Below, piece by piece: positions 8,894-16,095 of a DNA stretch of 25,219 bases. The notes beneath the pieces are model-generated. The model was not told the DNA's origin and searched no databases. It worked only from the letters and a program-made list of their open reading frames with translations. How positions within the stretch are numbered: position 1 is the stretch's first letter; the number at the start of each line of letters is the position of its first letter. This stretch comes from Planctomycetota bacterium. GTDB taxonomy: Bacteria; Planctomycetota; PUPC01; JACPCR01. The position numbers and the translations under genes were made by a program. Location: NCBI GenBank assembly GCA_030740295.1, contig JASLXP010000802.1, positions 1 to 25,219 of the forward strand. The letters are read 5' to 3'.

Positions 8894-9895
8894 TTATCTC
8901 TGATAGATCGGCAAGTATCGATAGGGCACTGCGAGGATGAGGATCGCAAGCGAAGTGCTGAAGCTTGGGCTGACACCACTTGGCCAACCGCCGTCAGGAC
9001 GCTGGCGTTTGAGCAGTACTCGCGAGATTCGTGGATACCAATAGTTGAACATCTTGTTCCCGGCCTGGTAGCTCGACTGAGTCGCATAATAATGCGCCAG
9101 GAAAAAGTGAGATTCGCCCATGTCGAAACGTTCTTCCGGATACTTCATCATGACGGCCAGCCCACGCTGCAGGTATGACGAACGGCGGTCACCCAACATG
9201 AACAGACACAGGGGCCCCGACCCGGTACGGTAGAGCGATGGCTCGCCACTCGAGCCGATGGTGTAGCCAAAGTAACCTGTCTTCTCGTTCTGGTATCCAC
9301 GCACACAACGCACAGCGCGATAAATGACATGATCCGGCACAAGGATGCCGGCCTCCTTCGCAGAGGCCAACGCCTGCACGGCCATCGCAGTACAGGAAAG
9401 ATCACTGGTCGTCGTCGGCCTCGGATCGTAACGCCAGCCGCCGTCGCGGCATTGCGCCCGCATGAGGATGTCGACCGCACGCTTGAGCACCGGACCAATT
9501 TCGTGCCGTTTTGATTGCCCCCACGCTTCCGACAGCGCCATCGTTGCAAGAGAGTGCTGGTAGAACGTCTTGCTGCTCGAATCCGCAAAGTAACCATCGT
9601 GCTTCCTGGCCGCTTTAATCAGATAGACGATCCCTTTGTCCATGTTGTCAGCATACAGCCCCTCGCCCGGCACATTTCCCGGCACCATCAGAGCCATCAA
9701 CGCCACGGCCGTATTGGCAACGAAGTACCTGTCTCCCCAGCTTCCGTCAGCTTTCTGTTTGTGCTTGATGAAGACGAGCCCCTTTTCGATCGCTCGCTCG
9801 GTGGCCGGCGACATCTCCGCAATGGTGACGCGTTCGGCGGGGACTTCGCCCCAGAGCGGGGAAACGATGAGTGCCAGCAAGATTAATGAACTCAT
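8894..9895 (-). CDS. Squalene-cyclase-fold (prenyltransferase/squalene oxidase repeat) secreted protein
   Basis: A 333-aa protein. The ATG at 9895 has a GGAGG box 8 nt upstream, which settles the start. A longer frame reaches 10342 but only overlaps the upstream coiled-coil gene. Residues 1-16 are a signal peptide. Alpha/alpha-toroid repeats carry QW-like motifs: KADGSWG (48-54), RDGGW (150-154) and RPDGGW (299-304). The SDLSCTA segment near 164 sits where triterpene cyclases have DxDDTA, but only one Asp is present. Cyclase catalysis is therefore unlikely; binding or scaffold use is more plausible. Related secreted proteins occur with MoxR/VWA operons in planctomycete-like bacteria. It is the last gene of the MoxR operon, 58 nt after the coiled-coil gene. 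Confidence 0.85.
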   Translation of the reverse strand: MSSLILLALIVSPLWGEVPAERVTIAEMSPATERAIEKGLVFIKHKQKADGSWGDRYFVANTAVALMALMVPGNVPGEGLYADNMDKGIVYLIKAARKHDGYFADSSSKTFYQHSLATMALSEAWGQSKRHEIGPVLKRAVDILMRAQCRDGGWRYDPRPTTTSDLSCTAMAVQALASAKEAGILVPDHVIYRAVRCVRGYQNEKTGYFGYTIGSSGEPSLYRTGSGPLCLFMLGDRRSSYLQRGLAVMMKYPEERFDMGESHFFLAHYYATQSSYQAGNKMFNYWYPRISRVLLKRQRPDGGWPSGVSPSFSTSLAILILAVPYRYLPIYQR

Positions 9896-9903
9896 ATCAC
9901 ATG

Positions 9904-9908
9904 CCTCC
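9904..9908 (-). promoter_or_regulatory. Ribosome binding site of the cyclase-fold gene
   Basis: GGAGG on the minus strand, 8 nt before ATG 9895. It is one of few strong Shine-Dalgarno sequences in this window and decides the start over the longer upstream frame. Confidence 0.75.
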
Positions 9909-9953
9909 GCGTCGCGAAACGAAGTGGTGAGAGACACAGCAGTAACACATCTG

Positions 9954-11531
9954 TCATCTCCCCTCCGCTCCAAGCACCTCAAAATAATCCTCCACCATCT
10001 TCCGATATTCAGGCGGAAGCTCTCCGCTGAATTGTTGCTGCACCTGTTTCCTTTTCTGGCGGGCCAGGTGGCCCAGACGTTGACGGCCGCGGGAGGCCGC
10101 GCGCTCGCCGATGTTATCTGAGCCCATGCGGATGGAATCGTCTTCCATGCCGGGGTCCATGCCTGGGATTTCGCTGAGGCCCATCCCTTCCTCGTCTCCC
10201 CCTTCTCCTCCCTCACCCCCTTCCCCCGGGCTGCTGTAACCGAGGTCGGCCCCCATGCCGCCGATGCCCAGATCCCAGTCAAGGCTGACTGCCCCCTCGC
10301 CGCGGCTGCCTTCCTCGGTGAGACCGAAATCGCCCAGGCCAAGGGGCGGCTCGAAGTCTGAGCCTGGAAAGGCTTCTGCTTCTACCATCTGCAGCGGCTG
10401 TTCGAGCAGGCGAATGGCGCGGAGCTGAGCGGCCGTCGTCTGGTCTTTCAGCGATTGCTCGATGGCAGCTTCGGCCTTCTTCATTTCCTGGAGCGCGCTC
10501 TTCAGAATGGATTGCTGGATACCCGCGGATTCCAGCGCGACCGATTCCGCCATCAATGCCTGGAGCGATCTGGATATCCCCGACTGCCTTTTCTGAAAGG
10601 CTCTCTTCTTCAAAGCAAGCTGCTCATGCGAGAGCCCGACAATCTCCAGCCGAAGCGCCTTCTGTTGCTCGATGATCTCCTTCAGCTTCAGCATCGCTTC
10701 TGCGCTCGCAGCCTCGAAGTCCTCGGCATCTCGGGCCTCCAGCACGTCGAGGGCTTTCTGCAGGCCGGCGAGGGCCGCCTGCTCTTCTTCGGTTGCCAGG
10801 GATGCATCCTCCTCTTCGATGGCCTCTACCGCGTTGGCCTGGTGTGCCTCGACTTTGTGCTCCGAAAGAACTGATAGGACCCGTTTCAATTGCTCCTGGA
10901 GGGTTTTGTCTTTTGAGTCAACACCCAGGTCGGCGGTGACCTGTTCGATAAAAACGACCAGCTTGACTTTCAGCAGTGACTGTTCCTGGGCGAGGTCTCT
11001 GGCATCCGCCTTTGTATCTTCGGGATCGAGGATTACTTCTCGTCCCCATCGCACAGTTCCTCGAAGCACTTCCCATTGGCCTTCGATGATTTCCTGCAGC
11101 AACGCGCTGTAGGTCTGGATCTCCTGTTCGAGCCCGGCCTCGGCCAGCAAAAGGCTGAGATGTCTGATGACGGTCTCCATTTCCTCGCCGGCCTGGTTCA
11201 GCCGTTCCAGACGGGCGGCGGGATTATCTCTGGCAGAAAGCAGCAACTCTGATGCTTTTGGAATGTGCTCATCCGCGACTGCATTCAGCAGTTGATTTAC
11301 TTCTCCAAGCTTCGCGCCGCCTTCACCTTCAAACATTTCATTGGAGCGAAGGTCATTGATCAGAGCGGCCACTTCACCGGCCGCGTTTTCGACGTTCTTC
11401 CCCACTTGGCTTTGGCGGCGGTATTCAATCTTGATGGTCGCGCCGAAACGGTCTTCGGCGTGCGATGTCAGGCAGGCCATTAGGAACAGCCACACAACAG
11501 ACCCACATTCTGCACTCTTTCTCAATCTCAT
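9954..11531 (-). CDS. Secreted coiled-coil protein of MoxR/VWA operon
   Basis: A 525-aa protein. A signal peptide covers about residues 1-25 (VVWLFLMACLTSHA). Residues about 35-385 are almost wholly charged helices with heptad-like Leu/Ala spacing, so long coiled coils are expected. Residues about 390-470 are Gly/Glu/Asp-rich and low complexity (GEGGEGGEGGDEEGMG). The C-terminus QFSGELPPEYRKMVEDYF resembles the conserved end of similar proteins in planctomycete operons. It starts inside the stop of the DUF4175-like gene (ATGA overlap), with GAGGAG about 9 nt upstream. DUF4175/TIGR02302-type proteins combine N-terminal membrane segments with a C-terminal coiled coil. This gene and its upstream neighbour together look like that architecture split in two (inference). 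Confidence 0.8.
   Translation of the reverse strand: MRLRKSAECGSVVWLFLMACLTSHAEDRFGATIKIEYRRQSQVGKNVENAAGEVAALINDLRSNEMFEGEGGAKLGEVNQLLNAVADEHIPKASELLLSARDNPAARLERLNQAGEEMETVIRHLSLLLAEAGLEQEIQTYSALLQEIIEGQWEVLRGTVRWGREVILDPEDTKADARDLAQEQSLLKVKLVVFIEQVTADLGVDSKDKTLQEQLKRVLSVLSEHKVEAHQANAVEAIEEEDASLATEEEQAALAGLQKALDVLEARDAEDFEAASAEAMLKLKEIIEQQKALRLEIVGLSHEQLALKKRAFQKRQSGISRSLQALMAESVALESAGIQQSILKSALQEMKKAEAAIEQSLKDQTTAAQLRAIRLLEQPLQMVEAEAFPGSDFEPPLGLGDFGLTEEGSRGEGAVSLDWDLGIGGMGADLGYSSPGEGGEGGEGGDEEGMGLSEIPGMDPGMEDDSIRMGSDNIGERAASRGRQRLGHLARQKRKQVQQQFSGELPPEYRKMVEDYFEVLGAEGR
10198..10227 (-). other. G-quadruplex-forming motif in the coding strand
   Basis: On the minus (sense) strand four G runs of 5, 5, 3 and 5 are separated by 2, 3 and 7 bases. 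This meets the usual G3+N1-7 rule. It encodes part of the Gly/Glu-rich linker of the coiled-coil protein, so the composition may simply follow the protein. Confidence 0.5.
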
Positions 11532-13177
11532 CTCTTAAGGCTCCTCAACAACACCTCTATCGCCTGCCTCCCTTTCCTCGCTTCCAGTTGCGAAGACGCC
11601 AGCGATTCTCTGATGCGTATCAACTTTGTGAAAATGTAATTCTGGTATTCCGATTTACTCACAATCGAAATCTTTCGCGGCTGCGAGCGTTTGATGACTC
11701 CCGCGTCGGCCTCAGTTCGGATGTCAGACACTTCGACCGAACAGGTGATCACGTCTCCAACCTTGATTTGCGGCAGGTCGTGTTTAATCCTCCATTGCAC
11801 CGGCCAGAGACCAAAGCGCGGATGCGGGAGCGGATCGTCCTTGTCCAGCTTCGGAAGGTCGCCGAGTGGAATCTTCTGCTCTTCGCCATCGTTAACCGAA
11901 TAAATGAGCCATGCCGGGCCCAGGCCGTAATCATCCCTGGCCTGGAATTCGAGAAACAGATTTTTATTGACGGTTGCCTTGATGTCATCCATCGGACGCA
12001 TGATGGAGATTTCAGGAGGCGTATCCGGCCTCGCATAGATCTGGTGTCGCGGCGCATCGAAGACGAACCCGGTGTTCCTGCGATACCAGCGGAAACGATA
12101 ACCAGTCGATTGGTCGATGGCTCTGCGGAAACGCACCTCGGTGCCCTCTGCATTCACAACCAGGCTCTCGGGCTCGTCACTGCCAACGAAGACCTCCGCC
12201 TTGCCCAGCGCATCCTCGAATTGGATTTGCCATTCGACCTCCGAGCCATGTGGCACTTCAAAATTGAATTTCTCAATGGTCGACTCCTTGACCTGCGTGT
12301 AATCGGGCGGTCGAATGATCACCTTCGCAGTCCGAATCGCCGGCGGCGGCACGACATCCACGCGATACATCTCCGTTTCGGTATCACCGATGGCCGCAAT
12401 GTATTCGAAGCTCGAAGTCAGATGTTCGAAGCTGTGCCTGAATTCGTCATCGCCAACGCGCTCGAGCTGGAGCGTCTGCCAGTTTGCACTGTTGAGCCGA
12501 ATGCGCAGTGCGCCCGAGCGAGGCACACGCCCCCCGGCCCTGGCCGAAAGCGACAGCGACTCTCCCTGCTTGATCTTCGCATCCCCGGTCACGGCCAGAA
12601 TCCTTGTCTGCGTCGGATACTGAATTTCATTGCCCGCCATTCTCATCGAATAGATTCGCAGATGGTCCGGCCAGACCAGCCAGGCGGCGGCAAAAACAGC
12701 AAGCGTAAAGCCCGCCCCTTTCAGCAGACCAAAGGCACTCTCAAATCGAACGACCTCACTGAACCGAATCGATTCGGTGGCGTCTGCGGCCTGCTCCTGA
12801 ACCACCTGTTTCAATTCCCCCGAGCCGAGAATGGAATCGGCATCATCCTCTTTCAATTCGACGAATGAACTGAGCAGACTTTTAAGTTCCGGATGATGCC
12901 GCTCGACCATCGCTGCGGTTGCCCGATGTTCGAAACGCCGCAGCCGTTTCCACCAGACAGAAAACAGGACACCCACCATCACTACCAGACACATCACCGA
13001 GAGCATCAGCCTCCCGGCCATCGGCATCTCGAAAGCCCAGTCGACGACGAAACCAGCCAGGAAGAATGCACACGCCCCAACCACCAGACACGAACCGCCA
13101 CGCAGATGCTCGCGCAAGCGTTGGCGCCGCCAGGTCTGACGGAGTTTGGGGAGAATGAGGGTATGGTCTGTTTTCAT
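11528..13177 (-). CDS. DUF4175-like membrane protein
   Basis: A 549-aa protein. A basic N-terminus is followed by two membrane segments at about 29-47 and 56-75, then a cytoplasmic-looking EHRATAAMVERHHPELKSLL stretch near 85 typical of DUF4175-type proteins. A third hydrophobic segment lies near 150-165. The rest (about 180-510) is beta-rich and probably periplasmic, with Ig-like phrases (PPDYTQVKESTIEKFNFEVP; LFLEFQARDDYGLGPAWLIY). It overlaps the coiled-coil gene by 4 nt. Its start is 557 nt downstream of the VWA/GATase gene, and a plus-strand gene occupies that gap. No Shine-Dalgarno sequence is visible. The likely role is a structural membrane partner of the MoxR/VWA proteins. Confidence 0.8.
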   Translation of the reverse strand: MKTDHTLILPKLRQTWRRQRLREHLRGGSCLVVGACAFFLAGFVVDWAFEMPMAGRLMLSVMCLVVMVGVLFSVWWKRLRRFEHRATAAMVERHHPELKSLLSSFVELKEDDADSILGSGELKQVVQEQAADATESIRFSEVVRFESAFGLLKGAGFTLAVFAAAWLVWPDHLRIYSMRMAGNEIQYPTQTRILAVTGDAKIKQGESLSLSARAGGRVPRSGALRIRLNSANWQTLQLERVGDDEFRHSFEHLTSSFEYIAAIGDTETEMYRVDVVPPPAIRTAKVIIRPPDYTQVKESTIEKFNFEVPHGSEVEWQIQFEDALGKAEVFVGSDEPESLVVNAEGTEVRFRRAIDQSTGYRFRWYRRNTGFVFDAPRHQIYARPDTPPEISIMRPMDDIKATVNKNLFLEFQARDDYGLGPAWLIYSVNDGEEQKIPLGDLPKLDKDDPLPHPRFGLWPVQWRIKHDLPQIKVGDVITCSVEVSDIRTEADAGVIKRSQPRKISIVSKSEYQNYIFTKLIRIRESLASSQLEARKGRQAIEVLLRSLKR

Positions 13178-13226
13178 ACGGAAGTGCCGGCCCGTGTGCT
13201 CGATGCTAATTTTATCGATGCTGAAA

Positions 13227-13255
13227 TTGTCAGGACTGTCCTGTATCTCTATGAT
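13227..13255 (+). promoter_or_regulatory. Sigma70-type promoter of the antitoxin-like gene
   Basis: TTGTCA at 13227-13232 and TATGAT at 13250-13255 are separated by exactly 17 bases, and each hexamer differs from consensus at one position. A transcript would start near 13262, about 30 nt before ATG 13291. A direct repeat TCGATGCT lies just upstream (first base of each copy near 13200 and 13215) and could be an operator; that is speculative. Confidence 0.6.
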
Positions 13256-13290
13256 TAAACTTGAATAATCTCACTGAAAGAGGCTTGACC

Positions 13291-13704
13291 ATGTCCACCT
13301 GTGCTTTGTCAGTAGAAGTCCCGGTTCCTCTCTTCGAAGAGCTGGCGAAGAGAGCGATCCAAAGCCAACGGACGGTCGCAGAAGAAATAGTCGATGTATT
13401 GGTTTCTGCAGTTCAGACGGATGACAAGCTTCCCGCTTACCTGGAGGAGAAACTGAATGCTCTGCATCAACTGGACGACGAGGCCCTCTGGGAGACAGCG
13501 CGAGACCACCTGCCGAAAGAGAGCAGCGAAAAGCTGGAAGAGTTGAGTTACAAGAGGCAGGCGGAAGGTCTGACAGAAGAGGAGACTGAATTGCAGGCGG
13601 AACTGGTACGAGATTATGAGTGGTACATGCTCTCGCGTTCGAAGGCTGCATTCTTGCTGAGAGAGAGGGGACACGACATCTCGTCCCTGAATCCCTCGTC
13701 ATGA
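13291..13704 (+). CDS. Small antitoxin-like protein, no toxin partner adjacent
   Basis: A 137-aa protein. ATG 13291 follows GAAAGAGG (13276-13283) by 7 nt and is preferred to a TTG at 13261. Residues 1-40 (LSVEVPVPLFEELAKRAIQSQR) resemble a ribbon-helix-helix/CopG-type DNA-binding start. The rest is acidic and helical, with LDDEALWETARDHLP near 60 and YEWYMLSRSKAAFLLRERGH near 110. I recall this family as a small protein commonly encoded just before an HNH endonuclease-like gene; no such gene follows here. It is the only plus-strand gene within the MoxR operon. It carries its own promoter, and read-through of the operon would be antisense to it. It may have entered by insertion. Confidence 0.75.
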   Translation: MSTCALSVEVPVPLFEELAKRAIQSQRTVAEEIVDVLVSAVQTDDKLPAYLEEKLNALHQLDDEALWETARDHLPKESSEKLEELSYKRQAEGLTEEETELQAELVRDYEWYMLSRSKAAFLLRERGHDISSLNPSS

Positions 13705-13734
13705 GCCGCCCACATGTCCCATGGCAATTGCGAT

Positions 13735-16095
13735 TCATATCAACCTCCTCCGCCGCCGAAAGAACCACTCCGTCCCGCTGAATAACATCACCAGAATGTA
13801 GACGATTGAGTTATCCCACAGCTCGATCTCCATCCGCTCGATGCGCACGGAATGGCGAGCCCGAATCGCTTCATACATTTCAGGCAGATGCTTGACGGAT
13901 GTAATCGTCATTCCTTTTGTGCGTTGGGCGAGCTGGCGGGCGACTTCCAGTTGCAGGCCGGGGTGACGCATCTCGAGGGAGATATCTTTTACCTGGAATT
14001 GAGGCGCATTCGCGTGTTTGACGCTTTCCAGCGGGGCCTTCAACACATACCGGCCTGGCCCGGGCGCGATCAGATATCCCTGATAGAAACCGGGGATGCC
14101 TGTCACCGGCCGCAGGCGAACCTTTCTCATTGCCCCCTCTGCCTTTTCGCCCTTCAACGAAATTGAATATTCATCCTGCGCCACCGGCTCGAAGAATCGG
14201 TCGAGCACGTTGGCAAACACCTGCACCTGCTCACCGGCCGCGTATACGGGCCTGCCAGTCTTCAGAGTGATACGGCGGTTGCCTCCGAGCAGGCGGGAGA
14301 GTGCAAGAAACTGGATGGCCTGCGCCCACAGCCGCTCGTGGTATTTGCGGCCAACCTTGAAACGGATGCGCCACAGTTTTTCCGTGCCGACGAACATGCT
14401 CTTGCCCGCGCCATACCGGTGCCAGGAGATAAGCGGATACGGCTCGCCGCCCATTCTGAGGTTCTGAAGTTTCACCAGCACGGTCGCGGCCGGCTTGGCG
14501 GTGACGGGTGGCACTGCGTAAAGGGGCCGCATGGTCTTGAAAATGGAATTCGTTCGGCTCGAGTTGTTCTCGAGTTTGACGATCCCGCTGGCGATTCCAT
14601 CGGGAGTCACCAGTGGCACATCCCGCTTGGAGACTTTCTCCCAGGGGCCATCTTCGATCTGTACCGGCAAGAGATCGGCAACAGGCGAATCTTTATACGT
14701 ACTCGGCGCATACAAACTCCCCGCGATCATCAGCAGCGCTCCGCCACGGCGCCGGACGAGCTCTTCCATCCAGGCAAGCTGTTCGGAATTGAAATAAGTG
14801 CGCGGCACGTCGCCCAGAATCACCAGGTCAAAGTTCAGACCAGAGCGGCCCTGTTCCGGGAAGCGGGCAAGATAGTGCGGCGAATGCGCAGCAAGGTCGC
14901 GGTCGCCCTGGGTCAGGAGAAACTTCACGTCGAGTCGCGGGTCGCGCAGCAGCACCCAACGCAGGTATCGGTATTCCCAGCGGGGCATGCCCTCGACGTA
15001 GAGCACCTTGATCTTCTCGTCGATGACCTGCAATTGCTTTTCTGCTCGATTGTTGTCAGTCACCGCTTCGTCTTCTGTGGCTTTAATGCTTGCTTGAATC
15101 CGGAAATCGCCTGCCTCGGTCGGAGCGTTCCACTGGAAATCCTCAATCTGGTGCTCGCCGTTGAATCGGATCATCCTGCTCTGTTTGGAGTCATTCAGTT
15201 TCAGCTCCAGCACGCCCTCACTGCCTGCGAGCTCAGGCGTCGAATTCACGAGCACCTTGATCGAGAGTTTTTCGCCGACGAACTGCGTATCCGGCGCGTA
15301 GATGTTTGAGATGCTCACGTCCGGCGGCGCAGGCAGCCCGATACCAAACGCAGAGACGGGCAGGCCCTGTTTGCCCAAACGCTCTGCCGCCCGGATCGGG
15401 TCGGCGCCCTGATTCCATGCAAAGTCGCTGAGGATGATCATGCCGTCGATCATCTGCCCGCTGTATTGCTCGGATGCCTTCTCAATGGCCGAGCCCAGGT
15501 TGGTGTAGCGTCCGGATGCAATCAACTCACCCTTAGCAGCATCCAACTGCTCCATCCCCCCGGAAAAGCTGAACAGCCGCACATCATGGCTCCCGGAAAG
15601 CTGACTGAGAATGCCCCAGTCTTTGTGATTGATAACACCTGACGCGATCCCCAGACGGGTGGCCGCGGAGACCTTCTTGACGTCTACCTTGTTGAGTTGA
15701 GTCTGTTCGATGGGAACCAGGCCGGTGGAGTAAGCGGCTTCAAGTATTTCATCAGCGCTTTCACGCTTGTCATTGATCGACATGCTTTCCGAAGTGTCCA
15801 CGAGCACGAGAACCTTCCCACGCACCTGCCGCGTGAACTCGATGAGCATCCCCGGCTCAAAGAGAATCGCTAGGCACAAAATCAGAGAGCCGGCCCGCAA
15901 TGCGCCCATCGCCATCCGAAACTCGCGACTGCCGGCCCGCACCTTTGAGTAAGTCCATACCGAAAACCCAACCGCCCCAAGTATCAGGAAGAACAACACT
16001 GCGGGATGCCAAACCTCACCCCAACTCCACTCCGAATAGGAAATGCTCTCGATGCCTTCGAGGCCGGTGATGAGTTCCAGGAGATTGACGATCAT
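13735..16095 (-). CDS. VWA and glutamine amidotransferase-like membrane protein
   Basis: A 786-aa protein. Membrane segments lie at about 31-50 and 65-85, followed by a VWA domain from about 93 with the MIDAS motif DTSES (D100, S102, S104) and a later DFAWNQGADP loop near 225. Residues about 285-350 are an Ig-like beta domain. Residues about 365-500 match the class I glutamine amidotransferase-like fold of this VWA family (VLYVEGMPRWEYRYLRWVL; DLVILGDVPRTYFNSEQL; GGALLMIAG). No catalytic Cys nucleophile is obvious, so this domain is probably non-catalytic. A last membrane segment (about 762-778) is followed by RRRRR. It overlaps the BatA gene by 4 nt. MoxR ATPases are thought to remodel such VWA proteins. 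Confidence 0.88.
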   Translation of the reverse strand: MIVNLLELITGLEGIESISYSEWSWGEVWHPAVLFFLILGAVGFSVWTYSKVRAGSREFRMAMGALRAGSLILCLAILFEPGMLIEFTRQVRGKVLVLVDTSESMSINDKRESADEILEAAYSTGLVPIEQTQLNKVDVKKVSAATRLGIASGVINHKDWGILSQLSGSHDVRLFSFSGGMEQLDAAKGELIASGRYTNLGSAIEKASEQYSGQMIDGMIILSDFAWNQGADPIRAAERLGKQGLPVSAFGIGLPAPPDVSISNIYAPDTQFVGEKLSIKVLVNSTPELAGSEGVLELKLNDSKQSRMIRFNGEHQIEDFQWNAPTEAGDFRIQASIKATEDEAVTDNNRAEKQLQVIDEKIKVLYVEGMPRWEYRYLRWVLLRDPRLDVKFLLTQGDRDLAAHSPHYLARFPEQGRSGLNFDLVILGDVPRTYFNSEQLAWMEELVRRRGGALLMIAGSLYAPSTYKDSPVADLLPVQIEDGPWEKVSKRDVPLVTPDGIASGIVKLENNSSRTNSIFKTMRPLYAVPPVTAKPAATVLVKLQNLRMGGEPYPLISWHRYGAGKSMFVGTEKLWRIRFKVGRKYHERLWAQAIQFLALSRLLGGNRRITLKTGRPVYAAGEQVQVFANVLDRFFEPVAQDEYSISLKGEKAEGAMRKVRLRPVTGIPGFYQGYLIAPGPGRYVLKAPLESVKHANAPQFQVKDISLEMRHPGLQLEVARQLAQRTKGMTITSVKHLPEMYEAIRARHSVRIERMEIELWDNSIVYILVMLFSGTEWFFRRRRRLI

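Noticed and set aside
9896..10342. N-terminal extension of the cyclase-fold protein
   Set aside because: The extension overlaps the coiled-coil gene in another frame. ATG 9895 has GGAGG at 8 nt and begins a signal peptide.
11465..12868. Plus-strand open frame of 467 codons
   Set aside because: Antisense to the DUF4175-like gene and the end of the coiled-coil start; composition looks like a shadow.
13261..13290. TTG start for the antitoxin-like gene
   Set aside because: It lies at the predicted transcription start; ATG 13291 has GAAAGAGG at good spacing.
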